From NCBI GenBank assembly GCA_903898215.1, contig CAIUEQ010000108.1, positions 1 to 18,074 of the forward strand: a stretch of DNA of 18,074 bases, in the 5' to 3' direction. Positions 8,084 to 14,755 of this stretch are shown piece by piece. Both the position numbers and the translations under genes were made by a program. Numbering within the stretch: the stretch's first letter is position 1; each line of letters starts with the position of its first letter. The DNA comes from an uncultured Bacteroidota bacterium (GTDB taxonomy: Bacteria; Bacteroidota; Bacteroidia; UKL13-3). Below the pieces are notes generated by a model. The model saw nothing but the letters and a program-made list of their open reading frames with translations, ran no database searches and had not been told where the DNA came from.

Positions 8084-8731
8084 ATGAAAAGAAAGAATTT
8101 TTTTATTGCCATATCAGTAATTATCATTCCTGTATTAATTTACTTTTTAGGAAAAGCAGGAAAACAAACATTCAATTCACTTCCGTTTTACGGTGAGAAA
8201 GTTTTGCCTGAAGGTACTAAAGACACTGTATTTTATACCATCCCCGACTTCCACGTTAGTTCACAAACAGGTGAAACTGTTACCCAAAAAACTTTTGACA
8301 ATAGCATCTATATCGCCAATTTCTTTTTTGCTTCATGCAAGGATGTTTGTCCTAAACTGAATGCAAAAGTTGAAAGCGTTTACAAAAAAGTACTAGAGCA
8401 AAATTATGCAGAAGTGAAATTTATTTCCTTTACTGTTGACCCCGAAAATGATAGTGTATCAGTTCTTGCTGATTATGCAAAAAAGTTTAATGCAGATGCT
8501 AAAAAATGGTATTTTGTTACGGGAACAAATGAAGCGATAGTTAATGCCGGAAGAGGCTTTTTACTACCGCTTTCAATGGAAGACACTACGATAGATCATA
8601 GCCAAAATTTGATATTGGTTGATAAACTTAACCATATCAGAGGAATTTATAATGGTCTTGATGAGATAGAAATTAAACGCTTAAATGAAGATTTAAAAGT
8701 GCTGCTTTATGAATACCACCGATCAAAATAA
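8084..8731 (+). CDS. Sco-type copper chaperone
   Basis: A 215-residue Sco1/SenC/PrrC-family protein, anchored by one N-terminal helix (about 6-22) with a thioredoxin-like domain outside the membrane. The copper-binding residues are complete: C85 and C89 in CKDVC, and H172 in TIDHSQNLILVD. Sco proteins deliver or reduce copper for the CuA site of subunit II, which fits its place in the operon. The FTVDPENDS string is the conserved strand after the first helix of the fold. It overlaps the following gene by 23 bases. Confidence 0.95.
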   Translation: MKRKNFFIAISVIIIPVLIYFLGKAGKQTFNSLPFYGEKVLPEGTKDTVFYTIPDFHVSSQTGETVTQKTFDNSIYIANFFFASCKDVCPKLNAKVESVYKKVLEQNYAEVKFISFTVDPENDSVSVLADYAKKFNADAKKWYFVTGTNEAIVNAGRGFLLPLSMEDTTIDHSQNLILVDKLNHIRGIYNGLDEIEIKRLNEDLKVLLYEYHRSK

Positions 8732-9260
8732 AACCGACAAATTTTATTTCCGTTTAGTTCTTATTGTTTCAATTATTGTGTTCGTTGCAGTAATTATTTT
8801 AAATCGAAAAATCATTCCACGTCCTGATGTAATTCCATCGTTTACTTATTTTCTGCCTAAACTCAATGCCTTTATCAACGGTACTTGCAGCATACTTTTA
8901 TTGCTTTCGTTATACTTCATCAAACGTAAAGAAATAGCCAAACACAAAACCATTAACATCATCACTTTTTTATTATCAAGCGTGTTTTTGGTTTCATATA
9001 TCATGTATCATTATTTGGCAGAAGAAACAAAATTCCCAATCGATAATCCATTAAGATCATTATACCTTTTTATTCTCATCACCCATATCATACTTGCAGC
9101 CACAGTGCTTCCAATGATACTTTTGTCGTTTTATTATGGATTGCAAATGAATATCGTAAAGCATAAAAAACTGGTGCGTTTTGCTTTCCCAATATGGCTT
9201 TATGTAACCATCACAGGAGTTGTGGTTTACCTGATGATCTCTCCATTTTATCCTATTTAA
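8709..9260 (+). CDS. DUF420 membrane protein, probable oxidase assembly factor (CtaM/YozB-like)
   Basis: 183 residues, about five hydrophobic helices, with the DUF420 signature LPKLNAFINGTCSILLLLSLYFIKRKEIAKHK and a later HY..ET/ITHI..A..VLPM stretch whose histidines could bind metal or heme. Related Firmicutes proteins (YozB, CtaM) are needed for activity of aa3-type oxidases. That role is inferred here from family and from its place as last gene of the oxidase operon. Its start ATG at 8709 lies inside the end of the sco gene (23-base overlap), so the two are likely co-translated. Confidence 0.88.
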   Translation: MNTTDQNKTDKFYFRLVLIVSIIVFVAVIILNRKIIPRPDVIPSFTYFLPKLNAFINGTCSILLLLSLYFIKRKEIAKHKTINIITFLLSSVFLVSYIMYHYLAEETKFPIDNPLRSLYLFILITHIILAATVLPMILLSFYYGLQMNIVKHKKLVRFAFPIWLYVTITGVVVYLMISPFYPI

Positions 9261-9312
9261 GAGGATAGTTTAACATTCCAATTAGATTTTAAAAAATTAG
9301 CTACTCTTTCTG

Positions 9313-9320
9313 TATTTTCG
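9313..9320 (+). promoter_or_regulatory. Possible -7 element of the tRNA-Arg promoter
   Basis: TATTTTCG matches the Bacteroidota -7 box TAnnTTTG except for one base and lies 12 bases before the tRNA 5' end, a suitable distance. No good TTTG box is seen at the usual upstream spacing, so confidence is low. Confidence 0.3.
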
Positions 9321-9332
9321 CGACTCGATTTT

Positions 9333-9404
9333 GGCCTCGTAGTACAACGGATAGTATAGAAGTTTCCGAAACTTTTGATTCAGGTTCGATCCCTGACGAG
9401 GTCA
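9333..9404 (+). tRNA. tRNA-Arg (anticodon CCG)
   Basis: A complete 72-base cloverleaf. Acceptor GGCCTCG (9333-9339) pairs with CGAGGTC (with one G-U) plus discriminator A. The D stem is GTAC/GTAT. The anticodon stem GAAGT/ACTTT encloses the loop TTCCGAA, so the anticodon is CCG, reading CGG. The variable loop has four bases and the T arm is TCAGG-TTCGATC-CCTGA. No CCA is encoded. It lies 72 bases after the oxidase operon and no integrase or phage gene adjoins it, so there is no sign of use as an attachment site. Confidence 0.97.
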
Positions 9405-9546
9405 CTTTTATTTAACAATAACATCTACAATATCTGTTTAGGAAGAAAATATTTAACATACTTTAATGTTAAAGTCATCCCTATTATGGGCATATATGTA
9501 ACCAAGACATAAACATCAGTTTCCCGTGCTTAGTAAATAAAAAGAT

Positions 9547-9650
9547 AACCACGAGGGGCACAAAGGTCAACGCATAACCTATACCACAAAGACCATCACG
9601 ATAGCTATTGGGATTGTGCTCTTAGTGAAATCTTTGTGAACTTTGTGGTT
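9547..9650. repeat. Degenerate inverted-repeat element with nested palindrome
   Basis: Within the 472-base spacer 9405-9876, which holds no gene, the left arm AACCACGAGGGGCACAAAG (9547-9565) is an imperfect inverted copy of the right arm CTTTGTGAACTTTGTGGTT (9632-9650). A perfect inner stem CACAAAGA (9585-9592) / TCTTTGTG (9631-9638) encloses CACGATAGCTATTGGG (9597-9612), a copy of the palindrome at 410-425 with two changes. This looks like a decayed non-coding repeat of the 'AACCACAAAG..CTTTGTGGTT' kind found between Bacteroidota genes. No transposase is associated. Confidence 0.65.
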
Positions 9651-9715
9651 AAAAACACAAGGTCAATAGTCTGCTATAACTTATGTTCCGACTACACATA
9701 TACGCTATTAAGGGA

Positions 9716-9748
9716 GCTTGCCTGCTGAAAAAGTACTGGTGGGCAAGC
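9716..9748. repeat. Hairpin repeat
   Basis: GCTTGCC (9716-9722) pairs with GGCAAGC (9742-9748) across a 19-base loop. No T-run follows, so it is not a standard terminator. It shares the CCTGC/GCAGG flavour of the repeats at 10971-11184. The remainder of the spacer up to 9876 shows nothing else I can name. Confidence 0.45.
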
Positions 9749-9864
9749 AGGGATTTAGCTGGATGTCACAAATGATATTCTGTAACATATTGATCGTTCC
9801 GAATAAAAATTATCTTTAAATAACAAATTATTCTCTGCCATTTCAAATCAACTTCAATTATTCC

Positions 9865-9872
9865 TACATTTA
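9865..9872 (+). promoter_or_regulatory. Possible -7 element directly before the thioesterase gene
   Basis: TACATTTA agrees with TAnnTTTG in all but the last base and ends four bases before the ATG at 9877. Used as a promoter it would give a nearly leaderless transcript. No clear TTTG box is seen upstream. Confidence 0.25.
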
Positions 9873-9876
9873 CAGC

Positions 9877-10302
9877 ATGCAACTTAACAAAGCTATTTAC
9901 GAAACTGAAATGCAAGTTCGTCCTGACGACATAGATATGTTTATGCATGTGCATAGTAGTCGATACATCGATTATGTTTTTGCAGCGCGCTACGAGCAGA
10001 TGGAAAGATGTTATAAAATGCCCATGAAGGAATTTATGGAAAATGGATTTGGATGGGTGATAAACGCTACAACAATGAACTTTAAACGTCCGCTAAAAAT
10101 GGGTGACACTTTTATTGTTAAAACAAATTTAGAGGAAATGGCAAGAACAAGTTGCAAAGTAATTTTCAGCATCATCAATAAAGCAACAGGAAAAATTAGT
10201 TGCGATGGAGAGTTTCATTATACCATGATCAACTTAAAAACTGAACGTGCCGAAACTGTTCCACAATGGATCATCGATCGTTATTCTGTTGAACATGTTT
10301 AA
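9877..10302 (+). CDS. Acyl-CoA thioesterase of the hotdog (4HBT/YbgC-like) family
   Basis: 141 residues, the usual length for a single-hotdog thioesterase. The N-terminal motif RPDDIDMFMHVHSSRYIDYVF matches the YbgC/FadM pattern, in which an Asp (here probably D20) and the following H/N..Y residues line the active site. A long helix (AARYEQMERCY) and strands with FKRPLKMGD and GEFHYTMIN follow. Such enzymes hydrolyse acyl-CoA thioesters in the cytoplasm; the chain specificity cannot be told. Its last 8 bases overlap the start of the methyltransferase-like gene, so the two are probably translated together. Confidence 0.85.
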   Translation: MQLNKAIYETEMQVRPDDIDMFMHVHSSRYIDYVFAARYEQMERCYKMPMKEFMENGFGWVINATTMNFKRPLKMGDTFIVKTNLEEMARTSCKVIFSIINKATGKISCDGEFHYTMINLKTERAETVPQWIIDRYSVEHV

Positions 10303-10960
10303 GCAATTAAAAAAAAGAATTCAAACCATTGAAAGTTATCTCTGGGGTGTTAAAATTCAAACTTATCAAAGTATCTTAAATGGAAAGCTCGAACTATGGC
10401 TCATCAATAACCATAAGGTTCTAAACTCAGCTCATGCCAATCAATCTTTTGATTCGATGCATAGAATTTTCCAAAAAGTATTTCGTGAAACAGCGATTGA
10501 AAACAGAACTATCAACAATGTTTTATTGCTTGGATTAGGTTGCGGAAGTATTCCAACAATTTTGTTTGAAGAACTTCATTTAAATTGTTCCATTACTGCT
10601 GTCGACCACGACAAAATGATGCTTCAAATTGCTCAAGAACATTTCGATATTCAGCGTTTCAAAAAGTTAACAATAATTATTGATGATGCTTTGAAATATG
10701 TTGATGATTGTACTTCACATTTCGAATTAATTATCGTTGATCTGTTTTATGACGACCAGGTTCCTGAGCAATTTCTTGAAACAACTTTCATAGAAAAAGT
10801 TTCCTCATTGCTTAACTCAAATGGTTTGTTGATTTTTAACATGATCACACAAACAAAATTGCAAAAAGAAAAGTTCGAAGAATTGCATAAATATTTTGCT
10901 CATGCAGATGTGATAAAAGCAAACGGCAGCAATAGTATTATTGTTCATCAAAAACAGTAA
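10295..10960 (+). CDS. Spermidine-synthase-like SAM/dcSAM-dependent transferase
   Basis: 221 residues from the ATG at 10295, chosen over a GTG at 10247 because it gives an 8-base overlap with the preceding stop and avoids a spurious leader. Rossmann-type motif I is G80-L-G-C-G-S, the acidic residue ending strand 2 is in VDHD (D104/D106), D130-D131-A is the adenine-contact region, and D149 in IIVDLFYD is the family's catalytic-site aspartate. This pattern is that of the spermidine synthase (SpeE) superfamily. The protein is shorter than true SpeE (about 280-300) and lacks its full N-terminal beta-domain, so it may instead be a methyltransferase of the fused-SpeE-like type. Substrate unknown. 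Confidence 0.75.
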   Translation: MFKQLKKRIQTIESYLWGVKIQTYQSILNGKLELWLINNHKVLNSAHANQSFDSMHRIFQKVFRETAIENRTINNVLLLGLGCGSIPTILFEELHLNCSITAVDHDKMMLQIAQEHFDIQRFKKLTIIIDDALKYVDDCTSHFELIIVDLFYDDQVPEQFLETTFIEKVSSLLNSNGLLIFNMITQTKLQKEKFEELHKYFAHADVIKANGSNSIIVHQKQ

Positions 10961-10970
10961 TAATATTTTT

Positions 10971-11072
10971 TTAAGCTCTCCTCCTTCAAGGAGGAGCCTA
11001 CCTGCCGCTCAAGGACTTTTTTGGCAGGCAGGTGTCACGAAGTGACGAGGTGGTGATGCACAATATTAAAAC
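10971..11072. repeat. Modular hairpin repeat, copy 1
   Basis: This 102-base unit recurs 112 bases later at 11083-11184 with about four differences. It consists of a head palindrome CTCCTCCTTCAAGGAGGAG (10978-10996), a stem CCTACCTGCC (10997-11006) / GGCAGGCAGG (11023-11032) with one mismatch around a 16-base loop, a short stem GTCAC-GAA-GTGAC (11034-11046) and a tail GAGGTGGTGATGCAC. It begins just after the methyltransferase-like gene and could fold in RNA to end transcription or block 3' decay. No coding potential is seen. Confidence 0.9.
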
Positions 11073-11082
11073 GCACATATTA

Positions 11083-11184
11083 TTAAGCACTCCTCCTTCA
11101 AGGAGGAGCCTGCCTGCCGCTCAAGGACTTTTTTGGCAGGCAGGTGTCACGAAGTGACGAGGTGGTGATGCACAATAATAAAAC
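11083..11184. repeat. Modular hairpin repeat, copy 2
   Basis: A direct copy of the element at 10971-11072. The head palindrome is at 11090-11108, and the second stem CCTGCCTGCC (11109-11118) / GGCAGGCAGG (11135-11144) is perfect here. The single A/G difference between copies repairs the mismatched pair of copy 1, consistent with selection for, or origin from, a folded structure. Confidence 0.9.
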
Positions 11185-11234
11185 TCACCACCCCATCAAT
11201 CTAAGATTGATTTCCCCTCCTTCGAAGGAGGGGA
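11185..11234. repeat. Modular hairpin repeat, inverted third unit
   Basis: Read on the - strand this has the same plan as copies 1 and 2: a head palindrome (CCCCTCCTTCGAAGGAGGGG, 11214-11233), a middle stem ATCAATC-TAA-GATTGAT, and a tail GGGGTGGTGAG. The middle module differs completely in sequence while head and tail are kept. It points toward copy 2, tail to tail. Confidence 0.75.
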
Positions 11235-11259
11235 GCTAATTACTAATATCATTTTTAAA

Positions 11260-11289
11260 ATATCGAATATTGAATAAAAAATATCGAAT
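11260..11289 (+). repeat. Short direct repeat ATATCGAAT before MFS gene
   Basis: ATATCGAAT occurs at 11260-11268 and 11281-11289, with related AATATTGAAT and ATTTCGAAG between and after, running almost to the ATG at 11305. This kind of AT-rich 'TCGAAT' filler is common upstream of Bacteroidota genes. Function unknown. Confidence 0.6.
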
Positions 11290-11304
11290 TTCGAAGTTCA
11301 TAAA

Positions 11305-12501
11305 ATGAAAATCATTACACGAACAGTTTTATTGCTTTCCATGGTAAGTCTCTTCACCGACCTTGCCAGTGAAATGTTATATCCTGTGATGCCGGTGTAT
11401 TTAAGAAGCATAGGAATTTCTGTTTTATTGATAGGAATTTTAGAAGGTTTTGCTGAAGCTATTGCCGGTTTAAGTAAAGGATATTTTGGTGAGCTTAGCG
11501 ACAGTATCGGAAAACGATTGCCATTTGTAAGATTGGGTTATTCGCTCAGTGCAATTTCAAAACCTATGATGGCATTATTCACTTATCCGTTTTGGATTTT
11601 TGGAGCTAGAAGTATCGATAGGTTAGGAAAAGGAATCAGAACTTCATCACGTGATGCTTTGTTAAGCGATGAAACTACTAAAGAAAATAAAGCAAAAGTT
11701 TTCGGGTTCCATCGTGGCATGGATACATTTGGCGCAGTGCTCGGACCAACAGTTGCATTGATGTTTTTATATTTTTATCCTGCAAATTATAAAACATTAT
11801 TTCTTCTGGCATTTGCTCCCGGATTAATTGCCATCTTATTCACTTACCTGATAAAAGAAAAAGGTGAAGAAAAAATAACACGTGAAAAAACACAAAATAA
11901 AATTTCCTTTTTTTCATTCATCAACTATTTTAAAGGAAGTCCCCTCACCTATCGTAGATTAGTTTTAGGCTTGTTGGCATTTGCTTTATTTAACAGCTCG
12001 GATGTTTTTTTATTACTTAAAATTAAAGACAGTGGGTTGGATGATACTCATGTAATTGGTATCTATATTTTTTATAATTTGATCTATGCTTTAAGCTCTT
12101 TTCCTATCGGAATATTGGCAGATAAAATTGGCATGAAAAATATTTTTGTAAGTGGATTAATTTTATTCGCAATGGTTTATGCAGGAATGAGCTATGCAAA
12201 TTCGCTTACTGAATTTTTAGTGTTATTCTTTTTATATGGTTTGTTTGCTGCTGCCACCGAAGGCATTTCAAAAGCATGGATAACAAATGTAGTGCACAAA
12301 CAAAACACTGCAACAGCCATTGGGACATACTCTGCATTCAACAGTATTTTTAGTTTATTGGCGAGCAGCTTGGCAGGATTGCTATGGTATACCTTAGGCG
12401 CTCCAGCATTATTTATCACCTCAGCAATTGTAACAGTTGTAGTTGCTATTTATTTTTTAATGATGAAGTTTGATGAGGAAAATCATGACATCAAAACTTG
12501 A
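11305..12501 (+). CDS. MFS transporter, MJ1317-like subgroup
   Basis: A 398-residue major facilitator with about 12 helices in two halves. Subgroup marks are SLFTDLASEMLYPVMPVYL in the first helix, GYFGELSDSIGKRLPFVRLGY in the 2-3 loop, DRLGKGIRTSSRDALLSDE between helices 4 and 5, and FGFHRGMDTFGAVLGP in helix 5. A basic cytoplasmic stretch (about 185-205) separates the halves, and a second-half motif A equivalent (GILADKIGMKN) is present. Members are mostly uncharacterised secondary transporters or drug-efflux-like proteins. Substrate cannot be predicted, and neighbours give no clue. Confidence 0.88.
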   Translation: MKIITRTVLLLSMVSLFTDLASEMLYPVMPVYLRSIGISVLLIGILEGFAEAIAGLSKGYFGELSDSIGKRLPFVRLGYSLSAISKPMMALFTYPFWIFGARSIDRLGKGIRTSSRDALLSDETTKENKAKVFGFHRGMDTFGAVLGPTVALMFLYFYPANYKTLFLLAFAPGLIAILFTYLIKEKGEEKITREKTQNKISFFSFINYFKGSPLTYRRLVLGLLAFALFNSSDVFLLLKIKDSGLDDTHVIGIYIFYNLIYALSSFPIGILADKIGMKNIFVSGLILFAMVYAGMSYANSLTEFLVLFFLYGLFAAATEGISKAWITNVVHKQNTATAIGTYSAFNSIFSLLASSLAGLLWYTLGAPALFITSAIVTVVVAIYFLMMKFDEENHDIKT

Positions 12502-12562
12502 TTATGCCAAGATTTAAATAATCTTTGACCATCAAAATATTTTCAATTTGAATTTATAAATC

Positions 12563-13111
12563 ATGAAAAAGTATTTATTCCTCATTGTACTTTTCTATGC
12601 AAATTTTTTGTTGGCACAACAGATTTCTGAATTAAAACTTTTCAGAAACAACGCCAATTATTATTTGCTGAATGAAAAAGACACCATTGCGTTTATTAAT
12701 CAACTACCTAAGGATGGCGCACTTTTTAATGGAAAATTAGCCATTGCATCTAAAGGTAAAGATTTCAGTTTTTTAAAAGTGAATAAAGAAATGGATCTGA
12801 AATTAAATTATACAAACAGAACTTTTATATATAATGGCAACGATTACAATTTTGTGATCGACTACTTACAAAATAATTTAGTTCTGTTTAGCGGAAGCAA
12901 AGTTATTTTGAAAATTGAAGGCAGGAATTTAAAAAGAGGCATCGCCATACATTATTATAATGGGCAGCCAAATGTGCAATTAGCGTATCTGGCATTTATG
13001 ATCAAGCGTGATGCAAAAACAAAATTTATCATAAGACATTCTGTTTATAAAATTGGTTCTTTTGCTGCTGTTGCTTTCTCGGCATATTCATTATTTTATT
13101 TGGTGAAATAA
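12563..13111 (+). CDS. Secreted or membrane-anchored protein of unknown function
   Basis: 182 residues, not recognised. It has a clear signal peptide (MKKYLFLIVLFYANFLLA, cleavage likely before QQ). The mature part is mixed and strand-rich, with LFRNNANYYLLNEKDTIAF and FSGSKVILKIEGRNLKRG, and lacks cysteines and obvious catalytic motifs. A hydrophobic stretch at the C-terminus (about 163-181, IGSFAAVAFSAYSLFYLVK) could be a membrane anchor. It follows the MFS gene by 61 bases and could be co-transcribed, but functional linkage is not evident. Confidence 0.7.
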   Translation: MKKYLFLIVLFYANFLLAQQISELKLFRNNANYYLLNEKDTIAFINQLPKDGALFNGKLAIASKGKDFSFLKVNKEMDLKLNYTNRTFIYNGNDYNFVIDYLQNNLVLFSGSKVILKIEGRNLKRGIAIHYYNGQPNVQLAYLAFMIKRDAKTKFIIRHSVYKIGSFAAVAFSAYSLFYLVK

Positions 13112-13129
13112 TCCAGCTACCATAATGTC

Positions 13130-13148
13130 GCTCCTAGCGGAGCTTTTT
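13130..13148 (+). terminator. Possible intrinsic terminator / repeat hairpin
   Basis: GCTCC (13130-13134) pairs with GGAGC (13139-13143) around a TAGC loop, followed directly by five T (13144-13148). It lies 19 bases after the stop of the preceding gene, a good position for a rho-independent terminator. The stem is short and resembles dispersed repeat sequence, so it may be a repeat doing double duty. Confidence 0.45.
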
Positions 13149-13175
13149 GATTTGTGCATCATTTTAATAATAGGA

Positions 13176-13242
13176 AGTCCCGTAGGGACTAAATATTGGT
13201 AACATCAAAGCATACCATGATAAATCAGCCCCGTAGGGTCTG
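13176..13242. repeat. Pair of CCCGTAGGG hairpin repeats
   Basis: AGTCCC-GTA-GGGACT (13176-13190) is a perfect 6-bp hairpin; GCCCCGTAGGGTC (13228-13240) is a degenerate second copy 51 bases on. They sit in the 408-base convergent spacer 13112-13519, which contains no gene. Repeats built on CCCGTAGGG(A/G)CT are familiar from Bacteroidota intergenic regions. Confidence 0.65.
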
Positions 13243-13377
13243 AACAAATTGCTAGCTAAATTAATTTAGGATTGTTATTCAGATTTGATTGTTGCCTAAG
13301 CTGCATAATTATCTTTTTATTTCATTAATAAAATTTGGATTCAAAAGCAAAAAAAAACTGATTGTTCTCGTCTGATA

Positions 13378-13512
13378 GTTCTCGAATTCGCTAGAACTGA
13401 CAAGTAAAACTTAGACTGTCACTTCGAGCGGAGTCGAGAAGAATGTTTGTTTTAAGCTCTGTGCTTATAATGACCTGTTCTCTCTAGATAGCTATCTGAA
13501 TCGAACTGACAA
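13378..13512. repeat. Two related GTTCTC...GAACTGACAA units flanking a CTTCGAGCGGAGTCGAG repeat
   Basis: GTTCTC(GAATTCGCTA)GAACTGACAA (13378-13403) and a longer version (13477-13512) share both ends. The longer one carries an extra segment containing the palindrome AGATAGCTATCT (13486-13497). Between them lies CACTTCGAGCGGAGTCGAGAAG near 13421-13441, another common Bacteroidota intergenic repeat. All sit in the convergent 3' spacer. Confidence 0.6.
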
Positions 13513-13519
13513 TAAAATG

Positions 13520-14737
13520 TTATTCGAATTTGATTGCCTTTGCTGGAGAGATTCTTAATACAAATCGTGAAGGAATAATTAATACCAACAAGCAAATAAT
13601 AAATGCTCCGATATTGATAAATAAAATATCTGTGGTTTCAAATTTTACGGGAACTTCACTTAAATAATAGGCTTCCTGTGGAAGTTTTAGCCATGCAAAC
13701 TTTTGTTCACTCCAACATAAACCAATGCCAATAATATTTCCAATAAGCATTCCTCCTATCATTAAATAAGATGCCATATATAAAAATAAATTTCTAACCG
13801 AACTATTTCTTGCACCTAATGCTTTTAAAATTCCGATCATATTATTGCGTTCAACAATTAAAATAAGTAAGGCTGTACTCATGTTGATACACGCAACGGC
13901 AATCATTAAAATAATTATTATTAAAACATTTAAGTCTAATAAATTTAACCAATCAAACAACTGTGGATGCATTTTTCGGATAGATCTAACTTCCATATTA
14001 TAAGGCACAAAACCAGTAACTTTTTCTGCCATCTCATCCAATTTTTCATAATCGTTGATGCCAATTTCGTAGCCGTTTATTTCATTTGTATTCCAGTTGT
14101 TCAATTTCTGCACATGGCGCAAATCGGCAAATGCGTATAGGGCATCCATCTCATCGAAACCGGTTTTATAAATTCCTGTAAGTTTAAATCTACGTGCTCT
14201 TGGAGGATCCTGAACAAAATACATGAGCACAGCATCGCCTAATTTTAAATTCAATTTATCAACAGTTTTTTGCGACAGAATAATATCGTTTGAAGTAACA
14301 GAATCTTCAAAATTTATGACTGTTCCTTGTTTTAAATGTTGTTGGATAAATTTCCAATCATAACCTTTGTCGACACCTTTTAAAACGAGGCCTTCAAACT
14401 CATCTTTGGTTTTAATGATACCTGCTTTAATGGCAAACTTTTGAACATGACTAATACCTTCCTGATTGCTTATCAAATGTTCCATCAAAGTATCAGAAAC
14501 CAGTGGTGTTGTTTGGTATGAATTATTTAAATCGAGACGGGTAATTTGAATATGTGTGCTGAAACCTATAATTTTATTGCGGATTTCAACCTTATATCCT
14601 TTAACAATCGCCACAGCAATAATCATCACAGCAATGCTAATAGCAACCGCTGCAATGGCAATGCGAATGATCAATCCCGAATATCCGGACTGACGATTTG
14701 TTGAAAGACGTTTGGCAATGAAAAATGGTAAATTCAA
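13520..14737 (-). CDS. FtsX-like ABC transporter permease (LolC/LolE-type)
   Basis: A 405-residue inner-membrane permease. It has an N-terminal helix (about 22-46, IRIAIAAVAISIAVMIIAVAIVKGYKVEIRNKIIGF), a large periplasmic MacB-PCD-type domain (about 47-262) and three C-terminal helices (about 268-295, 318-345, 372-395). The loop ERNNMIGILKALGARNSSVRNLFLY is the cytoplasmic coupling helix that contacts an ATPase. Such proteins move lipoproteins or other envelope substrates with a separate LolD-type ATPase, which is not in this window. The start codon is TTG (complement of 14735-14737): an in-frame stop lies 12 bases upstream and the conserved MNLPFFIAKRL begins right there. It is divergent from namZ with only 18 bases between start codons. 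Confidence 0.88.
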   Translation of the reverse strand: MNLPFFIAKRLSTNRQSGYSGLIIRIAIAAVAISIAVMIIAVAIVKGYKVEIRNKIIGFSTHIQITRLDLNNSYQTTPLVSDTLMEHLISNQEGISHVQKFAIKAGIIKTKDEFEGLVLKGVDKGYDWKFIQQHLKQGTVINFEDSVTSNDIILSQKTVDKLNLKLGDAVLMYFVQDPPRARRFKLTGIYKTGFDEMDALYAFADLRHVQKLNNWNTNEINGYEIGINDYEKLDEMAEKVTGFVPYNMEVRSIRKMHPQLFDWLNLLDLNVLIIIILMIAVACINMSTALLILIVERNNMIGILKALGARNSSVRNLFLYMASYLMIGGMLIGNIIGIGLCWSEQKFAWLKLPQEAYYLSEVPVKFETTDILFINIGAFIICLLVLIIPSRFVLRISPAKAIKFE

Positions 14738-14755
14738 ATTTTTAGATTAAACAGA

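Noticed and set aside
9333..9404. tRNA as attachment site of an integrated element
   Set aside because: No integrase adjoins it and no partial copy of the tRNA 3' end is seen elsewhere in the window.
10247..10294. GTG at 10247 as start of the SpeE-like gene
   Set aside because: It would overlap the thioesterase by 56 bases and add a leader with no family similarity; the ATG at 10295 is the better start.
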